A stretch of 64,000 nucleotides of DNA, from contig NC_051068.1 in NCBI RefSeq assembly GCF_004664715.2, forward strand, positions 49,100,953 to 49,164,952. The letters run 5' to 3'. A model generated the notes under the pieces. That model had not been told where the DNA came from, made no database searches, and saw only the letters and a program-made list of their open reading frames with translations. The stretch's first letter is position 1, and the number at the start of each line of letters is the position of its first letter. The stretch comes from Peromyscus leucopus. Taxonomy: Eukaryota; Chordata; Mammalia; Rodentia; Cricetidae. Shown here one piece after another: positions 1 to 12,089 of this stretch. The position numbers were made by a program, and so were the translations under genes.

Positions 1-270
1 TCTAGTACAACTGAAAAATAGAAAATAGCATATGTTAAAAATTTTACATCAAATAATTACATATTTTGTTCATGATGGCAATTCAAGTACAGAGAGGAAC
101 ATTGATGTTTTCCTCAACACCAAAGAAGAGTGCTTGCTTAAGACTTGGGAAGCAGAGATTTTGGCTCAGCCTTGGTTTTTCATTGGTCTCCAGCTTCAGA
201 ATGCCACACAAAGAATGTAAAGGCATGTAAGCATCTGTCTCCTGTACGTGGGACCTGAAATAGACAAGAC

Positions 271-478
271 AATAGCTTTGCCTAACTTCCGGTTCTTCTG
301 TTTGCTTCCTGTGTATGGTTGAGATTTCTCTTCAGCCTCCTCCCTCTGCCATCATCCTTTACTAGCCAATATGAACACATGTACTTCTGTAACTGTAAAC
401 CAAAATAAATGTTCTTTTATAAGTAGCCTTAGGTCATTTTATTTTATCACAGAAACAGAAAAGTAACTAATATACCAA
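271..478 (+). repeat. Rodent interspersed repeat fragment (3' part)
   Basis: The segment contains 'gtaactgtaaaccaaaata', then 'ttcttttataagtagcctt' and an ending 'cagaaaagtaactaata'. The same module order (Ctgaaactgtaa, ataagttgcc-type, agaaa...taactaa) recurs at 18385-18745 and 61200-61540, so this is one dispersed family seen three times. The family is not assigned to a named Repbase entry. Confidence 0.55.
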
Positions 479-495
479 ATATACATATACATTTT

Positions 496-562
496 GTGCA
501 TATATATATATTACATTGTAATACATTGTGATATATAATATGTAATATATATATATATACAT
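496..562. repeat. AT microsatellite
   Basis: Alternating TA runs interrupted by short non-repeat words; low-complexity sequence. Confidence 0.8.
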
Positions 563-3500
563 TTATGTTGTATGTGTCTAACTTTTTGACAAGTATAAAT
601 TAATATACATCACTATCTACATTTGGTTAAGCATGAGTTGATGTTGTTATTTCCATGATAACTTCTTTTGAGTGTGATAAAAATCTATTATTCTAGGTAT
701 AAAAATCCTGATCTCTACCATCCACCACCCATATACTTAAATTGTTCAGTTCTAGTATTATATATATATTGTTATCAAAATCCTTATCCTGTGCTTTTAC
801 AGGAGATATATTTGTGAACGTCAACAACTTCTAATTCACAGTGTGTATGTACAATCTACAGTACCTTTCCCCCTTTTTAATAAATTCTACACATTTACAA
901 AGTTAGCTTAGACACATTGTTATCACACCACTTTCTGTGGTTATTTTAAATGTTTATATATAAAAAATGTGTATTGTGTTGATGCAAAAATACATCTCTA
1001 ACTTGAAATTAATAAGAGACAGTTTTTTCTGGAGTCAAATATGAGCCAGAGAACACAGACTCTGGTTACCAGAAATGCTATGCTCAATATAGTGACAGTT
1101 TCATGAAGCTAATGAGGTAGGACAACAAAGAAAGTCATAAATAATTATACATTTTTTTTAAATACTTGCTGAAAACATCAGGTATAATGGTTATAGTAGA
1201 GTGGAGAAAGTGCTTTTATAGGTCTCAGATATTATATGATTGAAATAATAGCCTTTGAGTTGGTGGGAGAAAGTGGTCTAATTTCAGAGGGAAGTCATAG
1301 AGATATTAGGTCACGTATAGAAGGTGGTGATAATGATTATTGGGAAATCAGAGAACTGGGATTATTTCGCTCTGGACCTGTAACATTACTCTTTACAACC
1401 ATTGTAGTTCCAAAGTTCTAGTCAATCAGCCGAGTAATATGTTTAACACATCTGTTGTTTTTAAAGCTACATTTTTATTTCTTTTTGGAAATTTAAATGA
1501 ATGTAGTTCTTGTTATCTATTCATTCTAATCTGGAAATTCCATTCTCTTAAATAATATCTATAAAATTGAATTCATGACAGCATATGCATTGCTATAAAA
1601 CTTAATGGGTTTTAGTAAATGTATGTTCCAAATAATATTAAAAAACCTTATAGAATAGACAATGAACTTAAAATTTATTTGTGATTGATTGTATCAGTCT
1701 CTAATCAGAAGATAATTCCAAAGACAAAATGTGATATTGATCAGCTACTTATCTTTCCATTGTCATTGTGGTTTTACTTTAAAAAGAGTCAGGTAGGTGG
1801 AGTTGTTCATTGTGTGAGCTATTTATACTATGTTGTTTTACTTATCAATGCATAGCAATCCTTTCCATTTTAATTTTTTGATAATATTTTTAAAATATCA
1901 GTATGGTTCCATACTTCAGTGGACTAGATTTTTTCTAGTCACACTTTGGACAATATTTTGCTGATTGCAGCTTTTTTATGATCAAGGAAAAAAAGCCAGT
2001 AGAAAATCTTCCATACATATTAGTGTATGGACATAAATTTTTAAATTCAATAATGATACTGAGAAATAGAAAACATCAAGCATGGAAGTGAGACAATTGT
2101 CTATAAAGATGAAAGTACAGTAGCAAAATAAAGAACGTTACAATTACCTCTCAAAATGGCCAAATTGTTTGGAATTTTAGCAGAGCTGAATGAGAGAGTG
2201 TTCCTTGTGTTCTTTTTTATACCAGGATTTATTCCTCTATTATTTTAGATTTTTATCTTTTGTAATAGGAATGAAAAACGTAGGTTGTCAACTCCTCAAT
2301 GTAAAACAGCACTGTTATATTCTGTTTTCATTTTCTCTAAATTCTTTGATGAAGTATGTAACCAAATATTTGGAGACTTTTAATTGAGGTATCTCCTTTA
2401 TTATATTTGAATTTTCAAAACAGCTCTCCATATTAAAAGCCATGTAGGTTAAATGCGACATGATAGAACAGGGGAAGATTATTGGGAACTAAAGTAAAAG
2501 TAAACATTGCAACAGTCTTGGGGGAATGAAGGAGGGAGTAGGTTAACCAAAATTAAGGATTAATTAGGATGTTTTATAAAAAACCACAGTAGTTTGGAAG
2601 CCAATTTAGAAATTTTTTTTAACAAATCAGGATGCATAGAAGTATTCCATATTAGTGAACAATGCTGCTCCCAGTGGATATGAGTTATTAAATAAAAATC
2701 TCAATGCCAGGCATTATCACCTCTTTATGAGTTATTGATCATAGATTCTGCAGGGACATCAAAACCATACAGGCTATTGCCATTTTTCTTGATTACCCAC
2801 CATAATTAAATGGTAAGACTGTATTTTAGATGCCAACATACATTTTGATTACAGAACATGGTGAAATCAATCTTGAACTCACCAGGGAGTCCTCACTGTA
2901 CCCCAGCTTTCACAGGGCTGAAAGCTGTTATTCAAACTGCCAGGGGAGTGGGGAAAAAAAAGAAAACAAAACATCATTTTAAAGAACTCTGATACATTGG
3001 TAATCTGACTGGACAGGGGTGGCTTCTGGTACTATGGTGGCGAAATCACTTATGAGGGTAAACAGTCAATCTTTTGCATTTGAGGGCTACTTCACAGGAA
3101 GAATTCATGTTCAGTACTGTAAGCATGGCACAAATGTAAGGCAAGCACAGTTATTGGCCCTAAGAAAAAACCTACTAATGCTGTTTCTCTAGATTGTCGT
3201 GTTTTCAAACTGCCATCTGAATATCTTGTTCACAGTCACTGATTGGTCCTGATCCTAACTTTGTTTAGGGGAGCATCTTGGTGCAGTAGGTAGTGGTTGT
3301 CACAGAAATCCATCACTGTTTAAAGATCTGAGATATGGGACCAAGTGCTGGGCCATAAACATAGATATCAACCTCCTTGGAGACTTAGCTACATGCTCAA
3401 AGTTCAGGATGCCTCCCAAACAGGGGCTAAACAATGTAAGGGCTATGTTTTAGCTATACCACATTTTTATATATGCTTCAAAAAGGTTTTTTTAATTTAC

Positions 3501-4533
3501 AAAATAGCCTTCTGAGATTTTGATGGGAATCATTTTTCATCTATAAATCCCAATGGGGTTAGTCAACAATTTACAATTTTTAGCTTTCCCACATCTTAAC
3601 AGACACTATCAGAATCTTATAGATTCTGTTTTTAAAACTATACTTGCAAATTCTATACATATTTATTTAATTATGTTTGTGTTGTTGCCATGGAAAAAGA
3701 CACCTTCTTTTAATTTTGATGTTCATTTTTCATTGAAAACATATAGTGAAAAAATGGACTTTCTTGATGATACTTTCCTATTAGGTTCATTGTTCATTTA
3801 GTGGGTGAATGGGGAATTTGACAGATATATTGCTAGATATCTTTTGTGAGTAACAACAATTATAACTATTCATTTTCAAATTGTACATCTTTCCATTTTT
3901 TTGCATTTTTGTCTTGCTAAAGTAGCTAGAACTTTCTATTCAAGATCAGTAATATTGAGAAATCTATCTTGCTTAGTCTGTATATCTCCAGCATTTTGCT
4001 TTTGATGATGAAGTCTCATTGTAAAATCTTCTATATTGATATGTATATCACTATGAAAATACATGTGTGTATTTTATTATTTTATACTATATACCTTAAT
4101 CACAATGCTTGGATAACAGTAAGTACAGATCTAACCTTATTAGAAACTGATGCTTTTTAGACAAAGGAAGTAAATCAAAGGCCTTAAAAATTAAAATGGC
4201 ACAAACTAACTTGTTATCTAAGTGAAGTAATTAATATACACTTAACTTCTGCTTTTTACTTTACTCTAAATTTCTTGAAACAAAATTAACCAGACTATAT
4301 GAGGCTAAGCAAAAATAGCAACCAAATGTAAGCAATTATTGGGGAAAACTGATATTTTCAAACAACATAGGTTGTAGAATACAGGCATAAATACCTATAG
4401 ACTTGAGCTAGATAGTTTTTACAAGTATCTCTATTTCTGCCTTTCAAATGGTGTTGAATACTTCTAATGTAATTCCATGAAAATTTCAAGTTATCTGTGG
4501 CTGGTTATTTTTATTTCCTATAAAATGAATTAC
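563..4533. other. AT-rich DNA, no gene seen
   Basis: About 4 kb of AT-rich sequence with many stops in all frames. The stretch near 2870-3460 is richer in GC and resembles a decayed dispersed repeat or an old L1 3' UTR, but I could not align it confidently. Open frames here are short, low-complexity and lack recognisable domains. Confidence 0.5.
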
Positions 4534-4992
4534 TGAATGGTCTCATTAATAAAAAACACTGAGCTAGATATTGGAGTTAAAATCGAGAGATCAGAGGCAT
4601 AGGAAAAGTCACAGCCAACCTCACCTCACCAACTCCTTAGCTTCCAAAGACACCTCCTTCCTGTATACCCATGCCCATATGCCTTTCTGTTCTGCCATCT
4701 CACTTCCTGTCTCTGCCCAGCTACATCACTTTTTGTCTGTCTGTACAAATCTCCAGACCTGTATGGTTAGTGCGGGGATAAAGGTGTGTGCCCTCATGCC
4801 TGGCTCTGTTCTGAATGTGGTCTTAAACTCACAGAGATCTGGATGGATCTCTGCCTCCTGAATGTTAGAATAAAAGTTGTGTCCTATCATTGCCTAACTT
4901 CTATGTTTAATATAGTGGCTGGCTTTTTCTTCTGATCTCTAGAAAAGATTTATTAAGGTGCACATTATATTGGGGGACACAATATATCACAT
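4534..4992 (+). mobile_element. LTR-like rodent repeat, solo or 5' LTR
   Basis: It starts near 'tgaatggtctcattaataa' and ends '...gggggacacaatatatcaca'. The same order of modules is seen in the well-bounded LTR at 62206-62729: a 'cattaataaaaa' start, a 'gagagatcaga' motif, a 'ggtgtgtgcc' segment, a B1-like 'actcacagagatctgg' block, 'tttattaaggtgcacatt', and a terminal '...cacaatat..ca'. It is directly followed by non-LTR sequence that looks like element interior. No target duplication was found, so the exact ends are approximate. Confidence 0.55.
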
Positions 4993-5291
4993 TTCTACCT
5001 TTTTGTCTAAAGTAAAAACTAAAAAAGTTATAACTAATATAAGAAAAAATATACAATAAGCACAATAACTATATATAATATATACAAGCAACAAATACAT
5101 CAACAATGTTTAGTCCATCTGCATTTGACAAATTCAGAGAAAATATTCCATTATATATCCTTTTTTGTGAATCCAAAGGATTATATCTAATTTACCTTCT
5201 TTCCTAATTTGCATTACCAAAACTATCTCATCAAATTTCAACAGTTTACACCTCTTTAGTGGGTTTTATTTTCTGCATTTCTTAATGAGGA

Positions 5292-5369
5292 AAACTATAA
5301 CTATCTAATCTTCAACTCTCTCAGAGACCTAAACTATAACTATCTAATCTTCAACTCTCTCAGAGACCT
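5292..5369. repeat. Perfect 39-bp tandem duplication
   Basis: The 39-bp unit beginning 'aaactataactatctaatc' and ending 'ctctctcagagacct' occurs twice head to tail (5292-5330 and 5331-5369) without a mismatch, implying a recent duplication. Confidence 0.95.
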
Positions 5370-5422
5370 GAGAAGGAAATATTATTACCTAGTAAAACAG
5401 GAAGTGCAAACAAGCCATTTCC

Positions 5423-5450
5423 AAAAAAAAAAAAAAAAAAAAAAAAAAAA
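5423..5450. repeat. Poly(A) run
   Basis: 28 consecutive A residues inside the LTR-associated region. It is not preceded by a SINE or L1 body, so it may be slippage of a short A run. Confidence 0.9.
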
Positions 5451-5996
5451 TGTGAATTGTGACAGTAACAGCCAGCTGCCTGGACAGTCACCTGGGGTTT
5501 CTCTGCAACGTTGGGGCATCTTCTTCGGCCTACAGGCCTAACATATCTGACAGACTAATCTGTGAAGCAGGATTTTCTAAGACTCTTCCTGTCCTGTTTT
5601 AGCAAGGATCAGCAGTCTTTTGTTTTGTGTCCTGCTTGATCATTGTGGACAGCATACTTTCAGCAGTCATTGTGAGGGCATTTTCTTGCCCAGGGAGGGG
5701 CTTACTTTTGCCACAATGAATGCAAACTCCACATGGACTTTCTTCAGTGCCCATCATCTACTCTGAAGTAGATTAGTGCTACCAGGAGCAGACGTCTCTC
5801 ATTGTTATGAAAAAAGAAAAGAAAAAAAATCTATGTTATTAAAACAAATTAAATGCCATATTCTGCAGATCTCTGAAGTGTTTGAAGACCTGTCCATCTA
5901 AAATATATCTCGGCTTGACCATGAAAACATACCTAATATGACTACAAGTTTGATTATAACAACTAACTACTAACTTACATTTCTTTTTATCCTAAA

Positions 5997-6089
5997 TTGG
6001 TATTGGGGATTTAACTCAGTGGTAGAGTGTTTACCTAGCAAGCACAAAACTATCTATCTGGGTTCAGTCCTCAGCTCTGAAAAAAAATG
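5997..6089 (+). mobile_element. ID SINE (BC1/tRNA-Ala-type)
   Basis: The sequence 'attggggatttaactcagtg' followed by 'gtagagtgtttacctagcaag' and 'gggttcagtcctcagctc', ending in an A run, matches the ID element derived from tRNA-Ala/BC1. The box A-like (TTTAACTCAGTGG) and box B-like (GGGTTCAGTCC) pol III promoter segments are visible but mutated. This is a dispersed retroposon, not a functional tRNA or BC1 gene. Confidence 0.85.
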
Positions 6090-7046
6090 TTGGCTGTGGA
6101 TTGTCCTATTCCTCCGATCTCTCAGTTTTAACCCCAATATCTGGCTCTCTGTTTTTTACTAAAAAGACCATTTAGCAATTTGTCTTACAGTTTCCATTCA
6201 TCCATCAGCAAAGATTCCACACAACAAAGAAAGACTGAGAACATGAGATGGACTGGTGGGATCCTTTCCGAGCAACTTGTATAGACATTCAGATGGTAAA
6301 TGCATTATGTTTCACAGATCCACTGTGGTTTGTGTATGTCCCCAAGATTCTGTACCATGAATTTCACTCTTGGAGAAGCCATGATGAGGTGTTAGAACCT
6401 TTTTGTAGAGAGGCCTACAGGAAAGTTGTGATGATACAGGATAGAAAGGGATGGGAATTTGAGTGTATCAGAAGAAAACACAACTCCTTGGCTACAAAAC
6501 TGGGAGACGACCTTACTAGCAGTGAAATAAGACTTCCAGCAGTTAAAATTTCACAATTGCCATAACCCTTTCCTACCATAAAAGCAGTTTTCTAGAAACC
6601 TCAGCAGTTTTCACATTTACTGGAAAAGATAAAAAGTGGACTTCTTAGGCAACCTTAGTAATTTCTATTATAGATTAAAAGTCCATCCACAGCATCTCTA
6701 GAACTGTCAAATTTCTTTTACCAAAACAGGAAAATAAAAAGTTATCTCAACAACCATCTAAGATGTAACTTCTGGGTCACCGAAAGTGCCACCACAGGGA
6801 ATGCTTAGACAACTCAGCAGGGTTTGTCTTGGAGGAAACACCTACAGTTTAGGGCATCTTCCTTTTCTCTGCTCTCCCCAAGGAGGCACACACTCCTACT
6901 TGTATATAATTTACTTTTCTTTCTGAGTATCTTTCTTCGTCTTAATACTCATACTTAATGTTATACTTAATTTTACTTATGAAATCAGCACTGCCTCGAT
7001 AAGCTGTATATTTCTGAAATTCCTTTCAGTGTTGAAAACACAAACT
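6090..7046. other. Unassigned sequence with one unrecognised open frame
   Basis: No repeat was recognised with confidence. The plus strand has a 105-codon open frame at 6248-6565 with ordinary amino-acid composition (Trp- and Arg-containing, hydrophilic). I recognise no domain and see no flanking splice sites or poly(A) signal. It could be chance or a decayed coding fragment. Confidence 0.35.
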
Positions 7047-7260
7047 CTTACTGCCCTGAGCTTAGAGTCCTAAAAACCTAGAATAACTCTTTATGTTGTG
7101 CAGAATGGCCGTATGAGTATGGAACTATGACCCCGGTCTCTCTTCATGACTTGCTGTTGAAGCAACCACTTCTGTTAAGGATTGGTGTGGCTCTAATAGG
7201 ATTCAGGATAGTTACTTCAAGAATAAATCTAACCAGTAGTCTAAGGTGAAGTCATCTTTG
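7047..7260 (-). repeat. Left arm of inverted repeat X
   Basis: The reverse complement of this segment recurs at 7648-7865 with roughly nine differences over about 215 bp by eye. The inner end (7240-7260) is L1 3' UTR ('tccacaaagatgac'); the outer part is not recognisable L1. The arms are separated by about 390 bp of L1 3' UTR that itself changes orientation near 7500. Confidence 0.85.
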
Positions 7261-7500
7261 TGGATTCCTGAGGGTCTCCCTAACACTCTGCTTCTTCCTA
7301 TTCCAATGGTATTTTCATTTATCATGGTATCTCCCTCCTTGTTCTCCCACTCTGTTCCTGATCCAGCTAGAACCTTCTGCTCCCCTAAGCTCTCTTTCCC
7401 CTTACCTTTGTCCTCCATTATCCCCCTCACCCCCAGTTTGCTCGTGTAGATCTCATCCATTTCTCTGTCGCTGGGAAATCCCTGTGTCTTTTCTAGGGTC
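7261..7500 (-). mobile_element. L1 3' UTR fragment, antisense
   Basis: Read on the minus strand it gives 'gacagagaaatggatgag', then 'gctggatcaggaacagag', 'gggagaacaagg' and 'aataggaagaagcagagtg'. These are in the order of the rodent L1 3' UTR also found at 14300-15106. Confidence 0.85.
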
Positions 7501-7647
7501 CTCCTTACTAGCTAGGTGCTTGAGCAGACCTATTCTGGTGATCAGATAGTGGAACACCCTAACTTTCATGATAGAACCCTCATCCAGTGACTGATGGAAG
7601 CAGATGCAGAAATCCACAGCCAAGTCCCAGGTGCAGCTCTAGGAGTT
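7501..7647 (+). mobile_element. L1 3' UTR fragment, sense
   Basis: 'gacctattctggtgatcag', 'aaccctcatccagtgactg' and 'gcagaaatccacagcc' follow L1 3' UTR order on the plus strand. The orientation therefore flips at about 7500 relative to the preceding fragment. Confidence 0.8.
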
Positions 7648-7865
7648 CACAAAGATGACTCCACCTTAGACTACTGGCTAGATTTATTCTTGAAGTAACT
7701 ATCCTGAATCCTATTAGAGCCACACCAATCCTTAACAGAAGTGGTTGCTTCAACAGCCAGTCATGAAGAGAGACCAGGGTCATAGTTCCATACTCATACT
7801 GCCATGCTGCACAACATAAAGAGTTTTCCTAGGTTTTTAGGACTCTAAGCTCAGGGCAGTAAGAG
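7648..7865 (+). repeat. Right arm of inverted repeat X
   Basis: Inverted partner of 7047-7260. It starts 'ttcacaaagatgactcc' and ends 'aagctcagggcagtaagag', the mirror of 'ctcttactgccctgagctt' at 7047. Confidence 0.85.
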
Positions 7866-7985
7866 ATTTTCTATTCATTTTACATACCAACCACAGATTA
7901 CCCTGTCCTCCCTCTTCCCAGCCCCCAGCCTTCCCCTTCATCCCCCCCTCCATTCTCACCTCCTCCAAGACAAGGTCTCCCATGA
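7866..7985 (-). mobile_element. L1 3' terminus, antisense (arm of inverted repeat B)
   Basis: Minus-strand reading gives '...cttggaggaggtgagaatgg', a G-rich tract, 'ggacagggtaatctgtgg' and 'tgtaaaatgaatagaaaat', the terminal L1 3' UTR. A sense copy of the same terminus sits at 8265-8385, forming a second inverted repeat. Confidence 0.85.
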
Positions 7986-8385
7986 TTGGAAAAAGTACAG
8001 AGACAACTAGCCAAACTAGTGGAAACACATGAACTGTGGACCAATAGCTGAAGAGCCCCCATGGTACTGGACTAGGCCCTCTGGATAAGTGAGACAGTTG
8101 ATGAGCTTGAACTATGTAGCGGGCCCTGAGGCAGTGGGACAGGGACCTGTCCCTAGTGTATGAGCTGACTTTTTGGAACCTAGTGCCTATGGTGAGACAC
8201 TTTGCTCAGCCTTGGTGCAGGGAGGAGGGGCTTGGACCTGCCTCAGCTGAATGTACCAGGCTTTGCTTGTCTTGGAGGAGGTGAGAATGGGGGGGGGGGC
8301 GGAGAGGGGGAAGGCTGGGGGCTGGGAGGAGGGAGGACAGGGTAATCTGTGCTTGGTATGTAAAATGAATAGAAAATCTCTTAAT
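7986..8385 (+). mobile_element. L1 3' UTR to terminus, sense
   Basis: 'agccaaactagtggaaacac', 'gagacagttgatgagcttg', 'cctgtccctagtgtatgag', 'ctgaatgtaccagg', the G-rich tract and 'atgtaaaatgaatag' are in canonical L1 3' UTR order. The part from about 8265 is the inverted partner of 7866-7985. Confidence 0.85.
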
Positions 8386-8470
8386 TAAAAAAATGGGAGG
8401 AGGAAGGACAGGGGAATTTGTGGCTGATATGTAAAATTAAATTAATTATAAAATAAAATAAAATAAAAAT
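8386..8470 (+). mobile_element. Second, short L1 3' terminus
   Basis: After a short A-rich spacer, a second terminal motif appears ('ggaggaaggacaggggaatt', 'gctgatatgtaaaattaaat') followed by an 'aaataaaataaaataaaa' tail. This is either a 3' end duplication or a very short separate L1 insertion. Confidence 0.7.
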
Positions 8471-11400
8471 GTCTGGAGAAAGTTCCCATGGGGAAAAAAA
8501 AGAACAATCTAGCCCCTATATCTCTCTAGTATTTGGTTGTGCTACACAATCTGGAGAGGAGATGTACATAGGCATAATTCTGCTCTACCAGTTGTTCTGT
8601 ACGGATACGGACCTTCAGGGATGCTGATGCCAAACTCAGGCTTTGCCAGACGTTTGGGTGAATATTTCCCTTTTCTTCTTCTATCATTTTTTTCTGAGTG
8701 ATTCTATAATTACGTTTTGATTTTGAACCAAATCCTACAGCTGGCCTCCTTACTGTATAAAGTTTCAAAGTTTCATATAATTTAATATAATGTTAGAATA
8801 AGAAGGAATATTAAAATACCATGATAGTTCATGGACATAATAAAATATGGATTTTTTTCCAAAATGTGGATGTTATTAGTTGTAAAAGAGTTCCCTAAAT
8901 GTCTTGAAATGGAAAATGATAATAGGATAGTCTTTTTAAAAACTATTCCTTTTAATTTTTGAGGTTATAGCATAATCACATTATTTCCCCTTTGCTTTCC
9001 TTCCTCCAAAACATCCCATATACCATACCTTGCTCTCTTTCAATTTTATGGCCTCATTTTTCATAATTGTTTTTTCATAAATGTATGAATATACATATAT
9101 ATGCATATATGTATATATATATATATATATTCCTAAATATAACTTGCACAATCCATGTAATGTTACTCGTGTGTATGTTTTCAGCACAGGTAAGTGAAGC
9201 CTTCATCCTTCATCAAGAAAACTACTCTTTGCAACTGATTTAGACTATTAAAGAAAAAGTAGAGCCAATCAAAATGAAGAGGAAAACTTATGCCATAAAC
9301 TCCTGCACCTATGGCTTTGGAAATGTGATGGAAGAGGGAGCAGAAAGACGGTCAGAGCCAGATCAGAGTTTGGTATTTGATTGTGTATCCTATGACTGTC
9401 AGAAACTATACCCATAAAAGTCTCACAAACATGACTGCCCAATATTAGTTTAACAAAGTCAACAACAATATATGTGCTAAAGTGGACAGAAAAGGCTTAG
9501 GGTAAGTATTTTTTTGTGTGTGTGTGCGTGTGTCTCACAATTGTGACAAATGTTTTGATTCTGACAAATGTTTTGATTTTCATTAATTTAAAACTGTTGC
9601 TACAATATAATTGTTTATATATAGTGTCAGAAAACTAGCATAATACTTTTGAACATATTTTCAATTTTTTATTACAAATGGAGTATATATAAGGAAAGCT
9701 GAAATGCTTTCACTGAAGGAAAAAAAAGAGGGACCAAGACAAATAATGTGCAAAGATACAAAGATCTGTATGCTGGAGTGGAGGATCTACTCATTCATAC
9801 TCTGAAAATGATGAGAGAGGTTTTCACTCCCTCTTGGGAAGCTATAATGAAAATTAAGTTTGGATAGTAAGTTAATAGACCATGCATGCCTCCTATACTT
9901 CGCTAATGAGCTTTGGCTCTTGTCATTAGCAGTGTCAATGTGAGATCTCTTCCAATGTATGAATGACAATGGCAAACACCCTTTGGTCAAAGATAATGAA
10001 CTTGGATTATAATAAACTTCAGCATAAGAAAAGGTGCTACAATAATATCCCAGTTGATGGTTAAATATTTGTTGCCAACTTGTAGTTTGAATGCTGTTAG
10101 AATATGTGTTGGTTACTTTAAATATCAGTTTCCTAGTTTGTAAAATCAAGAGTCATGATTCATTCACTTCACTCATCAAGCACATATTTATTTAAGGAAA
10201 AATAAAAATAAAAATATCTGATATGTGGAAAAATAAACAATACGAAAAATGCCGACCATATTCTGAGAAGGGCATAACTACTCTACAAATATTCCTATAC
10301 TTCTGATATTTTATCTTTTCTATATTTCATTTAAATTATGTCATTTGTTATTCACCTCATGGCTTTAAAAACAATGATTCATAGAATCATTACTATAATA
10401 TAGTTGAATCTCATAGAAAATTATATAAAGATATTTATGCATATTCAGATTTATTGTACTTTAGCATGGAGGCTTATGTAGATACAATTCTTCAGGTTTA
10501 ATTTTAATTTCCTTATTATTTAAGATTTTCAAGTCTAATTTTTATGCTCATACTTAGTGTAAATGAAGTTGTAAACTTAATTATGATTTCTTTCAATATA
10601 TTTTTAACTTTAACTTACAATTTCTTCATGGTAAGGGATGATGGCATTACATATTTACCATGCAATATGCCCAGACGCCTTGGGTAAATTTTCATTAATA
10701 GCAACTGAAACTAAAAGATTAAAAATATTAGAACAAAATCTCTGTGTGGTTATGTACATAGAATTACATTTTCTGTCAATTATTTAACTTGAATCTTCAT
10801 AAACACTAAAGCTGTAAATGCATTCATTTGAATATATTAACCTTCAGTAATATATATAGGTGTCTATTCTGAGTTTAGCAAGATAAAAATATAAAATTAG
10901 GCATCAATTAATTGATTAAAATATCTTATATTTGAGTACCTATTTTAAATCTGACATTAAATAAACACATCTGAGAAAAAGATAAAGTTTTCAGCTTCAT
11001 TTCTCATTTATTTCTCTTTTAAATTTTATTCCCTATTCATCAAATTTTAATATATATCAGGTATCATGTGTTGCTCTCATTCTTTCTCCCAAAACATTTC
11101 TTTAATATTTTTCCAAGCAGCAAAGGTCAACTCTATCTCTATTGTCTCTGCCTGTTTTAATGAGTTGGTCTACAAATTGTTATACAAGTAAGTTTAATAA
11201 TTATTGTCTAGGATTTTAAATCTTCATTATTTAAATCTTCATTATTTAAATCTTCATTATTTAAATCTTCATTATTACTGGACATTCAATGTCCACTTGA
11301 GTTTAATTTATCCTACTTATTCTGTTAACTTGTTGCAATTTTACATTAAGCTAAATTACTCACAAAGAACTCATACCTAAATATATTGATTTGAATCACT

Positions 11401-11851
11401 GATAAATAATTGCTCTAAGATGTTCTTTCCTGGTATTATCATGTCAGTGATTAATTTATTTCTTTTTTAGTCATTATAATTATTTATGCTTGCTTAAAAA
11501 CTGATAAATATCTATAACTCTTCTTTGTAACCTATTCCATTTTAAATTTATTATTTATTTTGTTTAATATGCATATATTTATATATTATACTGAGCATAA
11601 TGCATGTGAGAGATAAAATTTAGAATTTTAAAGGTACTAAAAATGTAATTAACCTAAATCAAGCAAAAGGACATAATAAATCAGTAAATAGGCAGATCTC
11701 ATCTCAATAGTTGGAGTAAAAATGGCTAATAAGCTTTTGAAAAAAAATGTTCCACATCACATCTAGTGATCAGAAATATTCTAATCAAAACTATATTCAG
11801 ATTTTATTCTAGTCTATTCAGAGTAGCATGTTAAAGAGATTCTTCTTTTTT
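8471..11851. other. AT-rich DNA, no gene seen
   Basis: No recognisable gene. It contains a TA microsatellite at 9095-9131, two head-to-tail copies of an 18-bp 'gacaaatgttttgattct'-type unit near 9544-9581, and a four-copy 15-bp array at 11216-11275. A 120-codon minus-strand frame (9787-10149) is compositionally unremarkable with no recognised domain. Confidence 0.5.
11216..11275. repeat. 15-bp tandem repeat, four perfect copies
   Basis: The unit 'ttaaatcttcattat' is repeated exactly four times (11216, 11231, 11246, 11261). Confidence 0.95.
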
Positions 11852-11962
11852 CTCCTGGAACTCGCTCTTTAGACCTAGACAAGGCAGGCCTCAAACTCAC
11901 AGAGATCTGTCTCTGCCTCCTGAGTGCTGGAATTTAAGGCATGTACCACCACAGTCAGTCAA
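11852..11962 (-). mobile_element. B1 SINE, old, antisense
   Basis: The plus strand reads 'ctcaaactcacagagatctg', 'tctgcctcctgagtgctgg', 'aaggcatgtaccaccaca', the reverse complement of the B1 body. It is diverged and lacks a clean poly(A) end. Confidence 0.75.
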
Positions 11963-12089
11963 GAGACCTTCTTTGAGTCTCCTAAAGATAGCTTTTCAAT
12001 AAATGTTCTATGGGTAGACATAAGCCAAAATCAGTCCAAACTTCAATTTAATATTTTATGGATTTTTTTTAAGATTTAATTTTATTTAC

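Larger units (their letters stand above)
4993..5852 (+). mobile_element. Probable internal region next to the 4534 LTR
   Basis: The sequence begins right after the LTR-like end with 'tttctacctttttgtctaaag'. It continues through a moderately GC-rich part ('agctgcctggacagtcacc', 'gttggggcatcttcttcgg') that I recall as a common rodent medium-reiterated repeat. It has no gag or pol coding capacity. The segment carries a 39-bp tandem duplication and an A28 run. The assignment to an endogenous retrovirus interior is inference from adjacency. Confidence 0.4.

Noticed and set aside
2870..3460. GC-richer block as a possible exon
   Set aside because: Stops in all frames and a feel of decayed dispersed repeat; no splice sites or domain.
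5997..6089. Possible tRNA or BC1 gene
   Set aside because: Mutated box A/B and an A tail show a dispersed ID SINE; no cloverleaf is retained.
9787..10149. 120-codon minus-strand open frame
   Set aside because: The longest frame outside known repeats, but no recognised domain, no splice or poly(A) context, and an AT-rich codon set. Expected by chance in 64 kb.
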